Shown: positions 1 to 6,080, counted from the stretch's first letter. The stretch is 11,231 bases of DNA from GCA-2688775 sp964524225 (GCA_964524225.1 CAZGEW010000045.1:1-11231); one strand, 5' to 3'. Notes: generated by a model from the letters alone, not told the origin. Made by a program: numbers and translations.

Positions 1-211
1 TCATCTCCCCCTTAATCCTTAAGTACTCCTCTTTTGTCAGCTTTGAGCTCTTTGCATTCTGCATTAAAGAATTGATAAGCACATTCTGCTGCCTGCTCCA
101 TTCCTTGTCGGGATGGGTTCTCACGTAGTTTGCCCAGTACTCTGCAAACCACATTCTGTCTTCGTCATTGAGTTTTCTTATTTCCTTGGCATCAAACTTT
201 TCTCTTTTCAT
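1..211 (-). CDS. Small Trp-rich protein paired with nucleotidyltransferase, partial (runs off left edge)
   Basis: The start is ATG at 211..209, overlapping the TGA stop of the upstream nucleotidyltransferase (ATGA). Seventy codons are visible and the frame is open to the window edge, so the protein is longer. It begins MKREKFDAKEIRKLNDEDRM and continues with a Trp/Tyr-rich stretch (MWFAEYWANYVR, residues 20-31), then THPDKEWSRQQN and a helical Lys/Ser segment. It looks soluble and mainly helical, with no signal peptide or membrane segment. A purine run (AAGGGGGAG) sits directly before the ATG. The 4-nt overlap implies translational coupling to the nucleotidyltransferase. I do not recognise a named family. 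By position it could be the partner of a toxin-antitoxin-like pair, which is inference. GC content by eye is higher here than in most of the window. Confidence 0.7.
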   Translation of the reverse strand, partial: MKREKFDAKEIRKLNDEDRMWFAEYWANYVRTHPDKEWSRQQNVLINSLMQNAKSSKLTKEEYLRIKGEM

Positions 212-780
212 CTCCCCCTTAATTTCTTTTTGTATTCATTTATTAAATTTTTGTTCAAATGCCCTTTAGCCACAAGCCTCAAATGCCTTGCATCTTCCAA
301 ATCCTTGTTGCTCTTCAAAACTTCCTCTTTAAATGCGATTTGAAGTTCGATATAGGAAATTCTAAGCTCAAAATCATTTATCTTTACTACTAAAGGCTCT
401 CTTAAGGACATGTCGTCATAGACATCTTTTGAAAATTTAATCTCAATATTTGGAGAAACTGATGGCTCTAAAGCAAATCTTATGCTGTGCTTTGATGTCA
501 ATAAAGAGTACATATCATCCAATTCAGAGGAATTTAAGCACCAATAGCCGTTCTTAATTAGATCTTCATAAAGTATTGCAAGCTTTTCTTTGCTTGTTTT
601 AGGAATAAAAATATCTATATCATCTGTTGCCCTGCCTCTCCCAAGCAATATAGACACATAACCGCCTACAATAACATAATCAGTATGCTTTTGCAGTATT
701 TTTACAAATTTTAAAACAAACTTATCCAACTCATTTATTTCTTTATCAATTTTTATAGTCTTTTTATTTATAAACTTCAT
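208..780 (-). CDS. Minimal nucleotidyltransferase (AbiEii-like / NTase superfamily)
   Basis: This 190-residue protein has the polymerase-beta-type nucleotidyltransferase core. A Gly-Gly pair in YVIVGGYVSILLG (about 35-47) is followed by RATDDIDIF (50-58), with D54 and D56 as the likely metal-binding pair. A third acidic residue, probably E113, sits in NIEIKF. The C-terminal motif SNKDLEDARHLRLV (157-170) resembles the KDxxD segment of AbiEii/AbiGii-type enzymes. Members of this superfamily transfer a nucleotide to protein, RNA or small molecules; several are toxins of toxin-antitoxin systems. The acceptor here cannot be read from the sequence. The start at 780 is supported by a TATA-like box about 26 nt upstream. 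The stop overlaps the start of the next minus-strand gene, so the two form an operon. It could be a lone minimal NTase rather than a toxin. Confidence 0.8.
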   Translation of the reverse strand: MKFINKKTIKIDKEINELDKFVLKFVKILQKHTDYVIVGGYVSILLGRGRATDDIDIFIPKTSKEKLAILYEDLIKNGYWCLNSSELDDMYSLLTSKHSIRFALEPSVSPNIEIKFSKDVYDDMSLREPLVVKINDFELRISYIELQIAFKEEVLKSNKDLEDARHLRLVAKGHLNKNLINEYKKKLRGR

Positions 781-800
781 AGTCTTGGGGTATTCTCAAA

Positions 801-810
801 CTTTAATAAA
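801..810 (-). promoter_or_regulatory. TATA box for the nucleotidyltransferase gene
   Basis: On the minus strand this reads TTTATTAAAG, centred about 26 nt before the ATG at 780. The spacing matches an archaeal TATA box driving a leaderless transcript. The 176-nt divergent spacer to gins51 holds this box and the gins51 box, and I see no RNA gene in it. Confidence 0.5.
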
Positions 811-924
811 TTATTGATTCAGGAAGAGAATAATTTTTAAATTATACGTGGTTTTATTATTTATTTAAGATCAAAATTTCTAATGAGAAATCTTTTATTG
901 TAAAACAGTTTAGAGAATAAAAAC

Positions 925-933
925 TTATTTAAA
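925..933 (+). promoter_or_regulatory. TATA box for gins51
   Basis: TTATTTAAA, preceded by an A-rich BRE-like stretch, is centred 28 nt before the ATG at 957. This suggests transcription begins at or within a couple of bases of the start codon, and it favours 957 over the second Met at 966. Confidence 0.6.
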
Positions 934-956
934 GAACTAAATCATAATCCATTAAG

Positions 957-1607
957 ATGGGGAAGATGGTAGAGGAGATAGTTATTACTTATGAAACTCT
1001 TTTTGAGCTTTTGCAAAGGGAAAAAGAAAGAGTAGACTTGCAAAAACTAGAACCAACATTTTATAGCGATACAATACGCTACATAAAAGACAAGAAGAAG
1101 ATTCTTGAAACAAAAAGTGACTCACCCTTTGCTCAAGAAGAAAGCAAAAAGGTAGAAAGGCAGGTAGAGAACATATACAAGTTACTGAAAGAACTTTATG
1201 AAAGAAGGGAGAAAAAAATAATAAGGTTGGCACTTGACAAGAGCAGAACAAAATCTAATCTAATAGACACTACAGCACTACTGAGGGAAGAAAAGGTTTT
1301 CTTTGATGCACTAACAAACCTTCTGGATAATTATAGGGATGCAATTTTGTATAGTGTGCTTAATGGTAGGCTTCCTTTTATGAATCCTATACAAAAATCA
1401 AGCAACCCTAATGATGATTTTAAAACAGCTTTTGAACTTAAAAAACCTGTGAAGCTTGTAAGGTTTATGAACGAGGTACCAAAGTTTGTTGGTCCTGAGC
1501 TTGAAGAATATGGTCCTTTTAAGGAAGAAGATATTGCAAATTTACCAGCAGAAGTAGCTGATATTCTTATAAGCAAAGGAAAAGTTGAAGAGATTAAGGA
1601 AAGTTGA
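957..1607 (+). CDS. gins51: GINS complex subunit Gins51 (DNA replication)
   Basis: This 216-residue protein is an archaeal Gins51 (Sld5/Psf1-like) subunit. GINS tethers the MCM helicase to its partners (RecJ-like/GAN nuclease, primase) at the replication fork. The N-terminal helical A domain begins with the ITYETLFELLQREKE segment (10-24) and has a long charged coiled region at about 60-125. The C-terminal B domain is clear: VRFMNEVPKFVGPELEEYGP (168-187), then FKEEDIANLPAEVADILISKGK (188-209 region). The A-then-B order is that of Gins51 rather than Gins23. The start at 957 fits the TATA spacing; ATG 966 is an alternative. It is monocistronic here and converges on the trmB-like gene with a 12-nt gap. 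No Gins23 gene is visible in the window. Confidence 0.9.
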   Translation: MGKMVEEIVITYETLFELLQREKERVDLQKLEPTFYSDTIRYIKDKKKILETKSDSPFAQEESKKVERQVENIYKLLKELYERREKKIIRLALDKSRTKSNLIDTTALLREEKVFFDALTNLLDNYRDAILYSVLNGRLPFMNPIQKSSNPNDDFKTAFELKKPVKLVRFMNEVPKFVGPELEEYGPFKEEDIANLPAEVADILISKGKVEEIKES

Positions 1608-1609
1608 TA

Positions 1610-1617
1610 TTTTTTTT
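1610..1617 (+). terminator. T-tract terminator after gins51
   Basis: Eight consecutive T residues start 3 nt after the gins51 TGA, with no stable hairpin before them. Short oligo-T tracts are the usual archaeal termination signal. It lies in the convergent gap with the trmB-like gene. Confidence 0.5.
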
Positions 1618-1619
1618 AT

Positions 1620-2357
1620 CTATGATTTTGCTACATTGTCCCAAAGATATTTATGGTATCTTCTATAATTCTCGGTAATTGCTTTGCTTTCAATGGCAAA
1701 TGCAAAGAATTCTTCACTCCATAAGACATTGGTTGTTTTATCCCCATAAATAAAAATAACACCTGGGTTACCGCTAAACTCTTTTGGTAAAAACCTTACA
1801 TATTCAAAGGGAAATGGTTTTACTTCCATTTTCATTTCAGCTCTATATATGTTAAACCATTTTACTTTTAACTTTATTCTTCTTTTATTGTAATTAGTCC
1901 AAAAATGAGGTAGCAATTTAACTACATACCTACCACTTCCAATAAAATAATTCTCCTTATAATTAAGCATGTCTTCAAAAACAGCTTTAATTCCTTCACT
2001 TCCTCTGTAGATTTCAGCTTTTATTTTAGGCTTCATAAATCCAAATTTTTTAATAATGAATGGAATTTCTTTTTCTATATCTCCTTTTATATTCTCCAAC
2101 TCATGCTTTTTTTCTTCTATATATCCAATAATTTTATTTGGATGGGTTATTTGAAAATATCTTTTTTTATTTTCCACAATATATGTTACTAAGCCACGTT
2201 CAATTAGCTTATTTAGAATGTCATAAATGTTTCTTCTCTCAATACCAGTTTTCTCATGAATCTTATTAATAGGTGATATTCCAAAATCTAATAAAGTAGA
2301 GTATATTTTTATTTCACCATCTGATAGTCCTATTTTTCTTAGTATTTCCAGTGACAT
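1620..2357 (-). CDS. TrmB-family transcriptional regulator
   Basis: This is a sequence-specific archaeal regulator of the TrmB family, whose studied members control sugar uptake and glycolysis/gluconeogenesis genes. The N-terminal winged helix-turn-helix (about 2-75) contains LRKIGLSDGEIKIYSTLLDF, then a recognition helix in GIERRNIYDILNKLIERGLV and a wing ending KKRYFQI. A coiled linker (80-105) leads to a C-terminal effector region of PLD-like TrmB type (IYRGSEGIKAVFEDML, then YFIGSGRYV). The start is given as ATG 2357, giving 245 residues: the TATA box centre is 27 nt away. An in-frame GTG lies one codon earlier at 2360. The gene is divergent from the beta-barrel gene, and a perfect palindrome lies between their promoters, so autoregulation plus control of the neighbour is likely. 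The ligand is unknown. Confidence 0.85.
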   Translation of the reverse strand: MSLEILRKIGLSDGEIKIYSTLLDFGISPINKIHEKTGIERRNIYDILNKLIERGLVTYIVENKKRYFQITHPNKIIGYIEEKKHELENIKGDIEKEIPFIIKKFGFMKPKIKAEIYRGSEGIKAVFEDMLNYKENYFIGSGRYVVKLLPHFWTNYNKRRIKLKVKWFNIYRAEMKMEVKPFPFEYVRFLPKEFSGNPGVIFIYGDKTTNVLWSEEFFAFAIESKAITENYRRYHKYLWDNVAKS

Positions 2358-2380
2358 CACTTCAGTTAGATATTGGTATA

Positions 2381-2388
2381 TTTATAAA
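2381..2388 (-). promoter_or_regulatory. TATA box for the trmB-like gene
   Basis: TTTATAAA, itself palindromic, is centred 27 nt from the ATG at 2357 on the minus strand. It directly abuts the left arm of the operator at 2390, so a regulator bound there would touch the BRE/TATA region. Confidence 0.6.
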
Positions 2389-2389
2389 T

Positions 2390-2416
2390 TTTGTGGTATT
2401 GTTAAGATACCACAAA
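2390..2416. promoter_or_regulatory. Perfect inverted repeat, probable TrmB-type operator
   Basis: The arms TTTGTGGTAT (2390-2399) and ATACCACAAA (2407-2416) are perfect reverse complements, separated by a 7-nt spacer (TGTTAAG). The site sits exactly between the divergent TATA boxes at 2381-2388 (minus) and 2419-2426 (plus). That is the position of a site able to control both genes. Assigning it to the adjacent TrmB-like protein is inference from position. Confidence 0.75.
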
Positions 2417-2418
2417 TG

Positions 2419-2426
2419 TTTAAATA
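2419..2426 (+). promoter_or_regulatory. TATA box for the beta-barrel gene
   Basis: TTTAAATA is centred 26.5 nt before the ATG at 2449. This spacing is the main reason for choosing 2449 over the upstream in-frame ATG at 2416, which lies inside the operator and before the TATA box. Confidence 0.6.
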
Positions 2427-2428
2427 TT

Positions 2429-2450
2429 ATAACCATTTAATAGTGGTTAT
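2429..2450. promoter_or_regulatory. Second inverted repeat over the predicted transcription start
   Basis: ATAACCA (2429-2435) and TGGTTAT (2444-2450) are perfect 7-nt arms with an 8-nt spacer. The core GTGGTTAT resembles the GTGGTAT half-site of the main palindrome. It lies between the TATA box and the ATG at 2449, the usual place for a repressor site in archaea. It could be a weaker secondary operator or a chance repeat in AT-rich DNA. Confidence 0.45.
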
Positions 2451-3231
2451 GATAAATGATTTAATTAGAAAAGTTAATGACCATTTTAAACATTATATAG
2501 TATATGTAAGTTTAGTTTTAGCAACAGTTTTTTCCAGTAGCGCTTATGCTGATGGTATTCTTAAGGGTACCAGAGGCCCGACTAACTGGCAAGTAGATGA
2601 AAGAGTAGTCTATTCTAAAAATGAAAAAGATATAGAAACAATCACAAACAATTTAACCTTAAAATATTGGAATGGTGATGAATTTGGAGGATGGGGTTTT
2701 GTTAGTGTCCCATACAAAATTATTAATTCTCCTGAAGGGTTTAATAATGGATTAGGAGATATTACAGTAGGCATAGGTCCAAGAGGTAGAATAAATAATC
2801 TTTATTGGCTTTCATATGGTGCTTTAACACTTCCAACAGGAATTTCTGAAGGGAAAGTTCAATTAGGAACTGGACGGGTTGATACAAAATTTGGTATATT
2901 AATCACCTATTTAACCTCTAACAAAAAATTTGAAGTTGATGGTTCATTCGAGTACAATGTTACAAGAGAGAATAAAAAAGGTACAAATCCACCAAATGAA
3001 ACATCAATTGGTTTATTAAGTGGTGGAGAGATTATACCTCGAGTAAGGGTTGGAGTAGGAATTACAGACTTAATTAGAGAAAATGGAGATTTTTTATTGA
3101 ACTTTAGATATATCAGCAGATATACATTTTCACCACAATGGCATTTAGAACTTATTGTAGATAAAGGTGTTGATAGTAAAACTCTTCCAAAAGGTACTAG
3201 CATTGGTTTGTCCATAAGGTACAATTTTTAA
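2449..3231 (+). CDS. Secreted outer-membrane-like beta-barrel protein (Phenol_MetA_deg-like)
   Basis: With the start at ATG 2449 the protein has 260 residues. Residues 1-34 form a classic signal peptide: a basic N-region, a hydrophobic core YIVYVSLVLATVF (about 16-28) and an AYA|DG cleavage site. The mature part is rich in alternating beta segments with Gly and aromatic residues. GLGDITVGIG (101-110), LTLPTGIS (127-134) and LGTGRVDTKFGILITY (139-154) follow the pattern of the bacterial outer-membrane 'MetA pathway of phenol degradation' transporter family. The protein ends IGLSIRYNF, with a terminal Phe and alternating hydrophobics as in a bacterial beta-signal. No transmembrane helix follows the signal peptide. 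Codon use is AT-rich like its neighbours. It is divergent from a TrmB-like regulator. An in-frame ATG at 2416 would add 11 residues. The family assignment is from memory of motifs; a porin-like role is inference. Confidence 0.7.
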   Translation: MINDLIRKVNDHFKHYIVYVSLVLATVFSSSAYADGILKGTRGPTNWQVDERVVYSKNEKDIETITNNLTLKYWNGDEFGGWGFVSVPYKIINSPEGFNNGLGDITVGIGPRGRINNLYWLSYGALTLPTGISEGKVQLGTGRVDTKFGILITYLTSNKKFEVDGSFEYNVTRENKKGTNPPNETSIGLLSGGEIIPRVRVGVGITDLIRENGDFLLNFRYISRYTFSPQWHLELIVDKGVDSKTLPKGTSIGLSIRYNF

Positions 3232-3274
3232 GAGCTGAAATTCAGTTTTATTGATACAAATTTATTCAGAAACA

Positions 3275-3282
3275 TTTTTAAA
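3275..3282 (+). promoter_or_regulatory. TATA box for rpl44e
   Basis: TTTTTAAA, preceded by a CAGAAACA BRE-like stretch, is centred about 29 nt before the ATG at 3308. It supports 3308 and argues against the upstream in-frame ATG at 3251. Confidence 0.55.
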
Positions 3283-3307
3283 CAATTCTAAAATACATTT
3301 TGCTAAT

Positions 3308-3616
3308 ATGAAACTTCCAAAAATTGTCAAAAGATACTGCCCTTATTGCAAAAAACATACAGAGCATAATGTATTATTAACAAAAAAGAAGAACCCAAGT
3401 AGCATGACTTATGGTTCCAAGGTCAGAGCAAGAAAAAGAGGTCAAGCTCGCGGCATGGGTAATCTGGGTAGATATTCAAAGCCTGCAATAAGCAAATTCA
3501 AGATGACAGGCAAAAAATCCACTAAAAAAACTGATTTAAGGTATGAATGCAAAGTTTGTAAAAAAATGCATATCCAAAGGCAAGGTTTTAGGGCAAAGAA
3601 AATTGAGTTCAAGTAA
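3308..3616 (+). CDS. rpl44e: Large-subunit ribosomal protein L44e
   Basis: This basic 102-residue protein belongs to the archaeal/eukaryotic L44e family (eukaryotic eL42) of the 50S subunit, near the E site. A zinc ribbon is formed by C11/C14 (RYCPYCKKHTEH) and C81/C84 (YECKVCKKMH). The Lys/Arg/Gly-rich segment between them (about 36-56, KVRARKRGQARGMGNLGRYS) is typical of the family. The frame is open back to an ATG at 3251, but MKLPKIVKRYCPYC is the family's usual N-terminus and the TATA position agrees with 3308. In many archaea this gene directly precedes rps27e. Here it has its own promoter and a convergent glycosyltransferase gene lies between them. Confidence 0.95.
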   Translation: MKLPKIVKRYCPYCKKHTEHNVLLTKKKNPSSMTYGSKVRARKRGQARGMGNLGRYSKPAISKFKMTGKKSTKKTDLRYECKVCKKMHIQRQGFRAKKIEFK

Positions 3617-3622
3617 TTTTTT
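3617..3622 (+). terminator. T-tract after rpl44e
   Basis: Six T residues follow the rpl44e TAA immediately, in the 10-nt convergent gap with the glycosyltransferase gene. This fits archaeal oligo-T termination and would make rpl44e monocistronic. Confidence 0.4.
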
Positions 3623-3626
3623 CTAA

Positions 3627-5006
3627 TTATTTACATAGGTGTATAAGATAGTCTCCTTCAACCTTATCGTGAAATTTGCTTAAAAAATCACAATTCTCAT
3701 CTAAAAACTGCCTTACCTCTGAAAAATAAAGAAGTCCCTGCTTGTTTCTTACTATAAAAACAGTATCCTTTCCCTTTAAATTAACCAATGTTTGTCTTAA
3801 ATCGCGCATCCCTGATATAAAAACCTCGTTATTTGTATCTACGAAATCCATAGCAATATCCCTATCAGACATTAATGCAATCAAGGGAACAACTGAAACA
3901 TCTCCAAATAGAGGAGTTTCATCTTTTGTTGTTGAATTTATAAAATCAAGTATATCTCTACCCCTCTCAAAACCAGTAAATGCTATTCTTTCTAAAAATA
4001 TAATGTTTGTTGTTAAATCCCATATAAAAATTATTAATAAAACAGTGATAATAATAATTTTCCATTTCTTAAATTTATTAATATTTAGTAAACTAACAAG
4101 ATTAAAGCCACTTATAATTGCCAGGAATGGGAATATAATCACAAAATAAAAACTAAATAGTCTGTTTAACATTGCTAAAAATAATAAATAAATAAATGCT
4201 ATTAAAACAAATAAAGTTACTGGCTTCTTATCTTTAATAAAAAGGAATAATCCTGCAGAAGCAAAGATGATAAAATTTAATTTTATAGTACCCAAATATT
4301 CATTAAAATTTTCTTTAGTAGCATAACCTTTCAATAAATGAAATTTATAGACTTGATTTAAATATTCGTATCCAGATAGCAAAATAAAAAATGCATTGAC
4401 AAATAAAAATATAATCAAAAATCCTAATAATAACTTTATAAACTTTTTTTTATTTAAAACTAAAATAGTGGCAAAGATAACAAATATTGGAACCAAACTT
4501 AAGAGCCTTGTTGTTCCAGCTAGAGCAAAAAATAAGCCGGCTATAAAATATTTTTCTTTATTGAGTAGATAATAAATACCTACTAACATAAACATTGTTG
4601 CTATTTCTATGCCAAAAGAAAATACAGAACTAAAAATAACCCCGTAACTAAAAAAGAATAATAATATGGATACCAATGCTTCATAATTGCCAAATTTGTG
4701 TCTGGATATTTTAAAAATTACGAATCCTGAAACAATGGTAGAAATTAAAGGTATTAATTTTAGAACGATGATATTAAACCCAAATATTAAAAAAATAAAG
4801 GCTGTTAAATAAACTTGAAGGGGTGGATGTGCGAAAAAAAAGTCTTTGTAAGGTTGCTTTCCTTCGCTTATAAGTTTTCCCATATAGTAATACGCATTCT
4901 CATCACCGGGCTGTGGCGTTTTCAATCCTTTGAATACTATTATAAAAAATAATACTGTCAGAATTAAAAATAGTCCATAAGTTATCTTATTATTTTTTTG
5001 TAACAT
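3627..5006 (-). CDS. GT-C superfamily membrane glycosyltransferase (GT39-like)
   Basis: This 459-residue integral membrane protein has about ten hydrophobic helices. After the first helix (about 10-26) comes a non-cytoplasmic loop with the acidic GDEN motif (34-37, D35/E36), then EGKQPYKDFFFAHPPLQVY (48-66). This is the catalytic Asp/Glu loop plus HPP pattern of GT-C enzymes related to PMT/ArnT, which transfer a sugar from a polyprenyl-phosphate carrier on the outer face of the membrane. The hydrophilic C-terminal segment (about 340-459) is probably extracytoplasmic. The acceptor (protein, lipid or glycan) is unknown. It has its own minus-strand promoter and sits between rpl44e and rps27e, genes usually adjacent in archaea, so it looks inserted into that cluster. 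GC content resembles its neighbours. Confidence 0.8.
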   Translation of the reverse strand: MLQKNNKITYGLFLILTVLFFIIVFKGLKTPQPGDENAYYYMGKLISEGKQPYKDFFFAHPPLQVYLTAFIFLIFGFNIIVLKLIPLISTIVSGFVIFKISRHKFGNYEALVSILLFFFSYGVIFSSVFSFGIEIATMFMLVGIYYLLNKEKYFIAGLFFALAGTTRLLSLVPIFVIFATILVLNKKKFIKLLLGFLIIFLFVNAFFILLSGYEYLNQVYKFHLLKGYATKENFNEYLGTIKLNFIIFASAGLFLFIKDKKPVTLFVLIAFIYLLFLAMLNRLFSFYFVIIFPFLAIISGFNLVSLLNINKFKKWKIIIITVLLIIFIWDLTTNIIFLERIAFTGFERGRDILDFINSTTKDETPLFGDVSVVPLIALMSDRDIAMDFVDTNNEVFISGMRDLRQTLVNLKGKDTVFIVRNKQGLLYFSEVRQFLDENCDFLSKFHDKVEGDYLIHLCK

Positions 5007-5028
5007 TAAATAAAATATAGTCTTATTA

Positions 5029-5036
5029 TTTATAAT
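5029..5036 (-). promoter_or_regulatory. TATA box for the GT39-like gene
   Basis: On the minus strand this reads ATTATAAA, centred 26.5 nt before the ATG at 5006. It shares a 96-nt divergent spacer with the rps27e promoter. Confidence 0.5.
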
Positions 5037-5072
5037 TTTTATGTTTGAATTATTTTATAAGAAAGAGAAAGC

Positions 5073-5080
5073 TATTTAAA
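5073..5080 (+). promoter_or_regulatory. TATA box of the rps27e-apgM cluster
   Basis: TATTTAAA, preceded by a purine-rich BRE-like stretch (GAAAGAGAAAGC), is centred 26.5 nt before the ATG at 5103. It is the best promoter in front of the seven-gene plus-strand cluster; I see no comparable box at family spacing before any of the later genes. Confidence 0.65.
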
Positions 5081-5102
5081 CGCATAAAATTAACTAATTA
5101 CG

Positions 5103-5288
5103 ATGGTAAGAATAAGAGAACCAACAAGTAAGTTTATTAAGGTTAGGTGCCCTAAATGTAAGAATGAACAAATAATATTTGGAAAGACAGCAACAAAGGT
5201 AGATTGCTTAGTTTGTGGCAAGCTTCTTGCAGAGCAAACAGGTGGCAAAAGCAGGATAAAGGCTAGAATACTTGAGGTCTTGGAGTAA
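5103..5288 (+). CDS. rps27e: Small-subunit ribosomal protein S27e
   Basis: This 61-residue protein is the archaeal S27e (eS27) of the 30S subunit. Four cysteines in two CxxC knuckles (C16/C19 in VRCPKCKNEQ, C35/C38 in VDCLVCGK) form the zinc ribbon. The flanking TATKVDCLVCGKLLAEQTGGK stretch is the family signature. The length is normal for archaea. Transcription is probably leaderless from the TATA box at 5073-5080. It is the first gene of the cluster, with only 9 nt before the aIF2-alpha start, consistent with the conserved S27e - aIF2-alpha - Nop10 order. Confidence 0.95.
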   Translation: MVRIREPTSKFIKVRCPKCKNEQIIFGKTATKVDCLVCGKLLAEQTGGKSRIKARILEVLE

Positions 5289-5297
5289 CCATTAAAA

Positions 5298-6080
5298 ATG
5301 CTTCTTAAAAAACAAGGTTTTCCAGAAGAAGACGAGCTTGTTCTTTGTACAGTTATTAATGTGCAATATCACTCTGTGCTTGTAGACATTGACGAATACG
5401 GAAAAAACGGTATGATACACATTTCTGAGGTTGCTCCGGGCAGAATAAGAAATATAAGAGACTTTGTGAAGGAAGGAAAGAAGATTGTATGTAAGGTTTT
5501 GCGGACAAATAAAGAAAAAGGTTACATTGACTTGTCTTTGAGAAGAGTTAACGAGTCTGAGAAAAGAAAGAAAATAGATGAAATTAAGAAAGAGCAAAAT
5601 GCAGAAAAGATAGTAGAAATTGCAGCTGGAAAAATCGGAGTTAAAAAAGAGACACTGTATAATAAAATATCAGAAAGCATAATTAAAAACTACCCATCAT
5701 TACATCAATTTTTTGAAGAAGCGGCTAAGGATGACACTATACTTTCCAATATGAAAATTGACAAAGAATATATTGAAGTTATTAGTGATGTAATAAAACA
5801 AAGGATAAAAAATATAGAAGTACAAATAAAAGGTAGGCTTAAAATAACAACCTATGCGCAAAATGGAATTGACTTAATAAAAGAATCTTTAAAAAAGGCT
5901 ATAGAAGCTTCGAATGGTAAAATAGCTGTATACTACCTTGGTTCAGGTATTTATCGTCTTATGGTCAATGCTCCTGACTACAAAGAAGCTGAAAGACTTA
6001 TGAAAAATGCATCAGAAAGTGCAATTAAGTATATAACTAAAAATTCTGGAACTGTTGAGTTTGCAAGAGAAACAGCATAA
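5298..6080 (+). CDS. eif2a: Translation initiation factor aIF2, alpha subunit
   Basis: This is the alpha subunit of the aIF2 heterotrimer, which brings initiator Met-tRNA to the small ribosomal subunit. The 260 residues show the expected three parts. The first is an S1-type OB domain (about 10-85, including GMIHISEVAPGRIRNIRDFV and KGYIDLSLRRV). The second is a helical domain (about 88-170). The third is an alpha/beta domain (about 175-258) that contacts the gamma subunit. The region equivalent to the eukaryotic phosphorylation loop (EVAPGRIRN) has no Ser at the Ser51-like site. The start at 5298 follows the rps27e stop by 9 nt. A GGAG at 5282-5285 lies rather far upstream (12 nt) for a standard ribosome-binding site. 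The stop TAA overlaps the nop10 ATG by one base. Confidence 0.93.
   Translation: MLLKKQGFPEEDELVLCTVINVQYHSVLVDIDEYGKNGMIHISEVAPGRIRNIRDFVKEGKKIVCKVLRTNKEKGYIDLSLRRVNESEKRKKIDEIKKEQNAEKIVEIAAGKIGVKKETLYNKISESIIKNYPSLHQFFEEAAKDDTILSNMKIDKEYIEVISDVIKQRIKNIEVQIKGRLKITTYAQNGIDLIKESLKKAIEASNGKIAVYYLGSGIYRLMVNAPDYKEAERLMKNASESAIKYITKNSGTVEFARETA

Noticed and set aside
876..891. Inverted repeat ATTTCT-AATG-AGAAAT in the gins51 upstream region
   Set aside because: Arms of only 6 nt in very AT-rich DNA, not aligned with either TATA box; easily chance.
2416..2448. Upstream in-frame ATG at 2416 as start of the beta-barrel gene
   Set aside because: It overlaps the right arm of the palindrome and precedes the TATA box. 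ATG 2449 has ideal TATA spacing and gives a normal-length signal peptide.
3232..3258. Small hairpin CTGA-AAT-TCAG followed by T4 after the barrel gene
   Set aside because: The stem is only 4 bp; too weak to call a terminator.
3251..3307. N-terminal extension of L44e from ATG 3251
   Set aside because: It would add 19 residues not found in the family and places the start upstream of the TATA box at 3275-3282.
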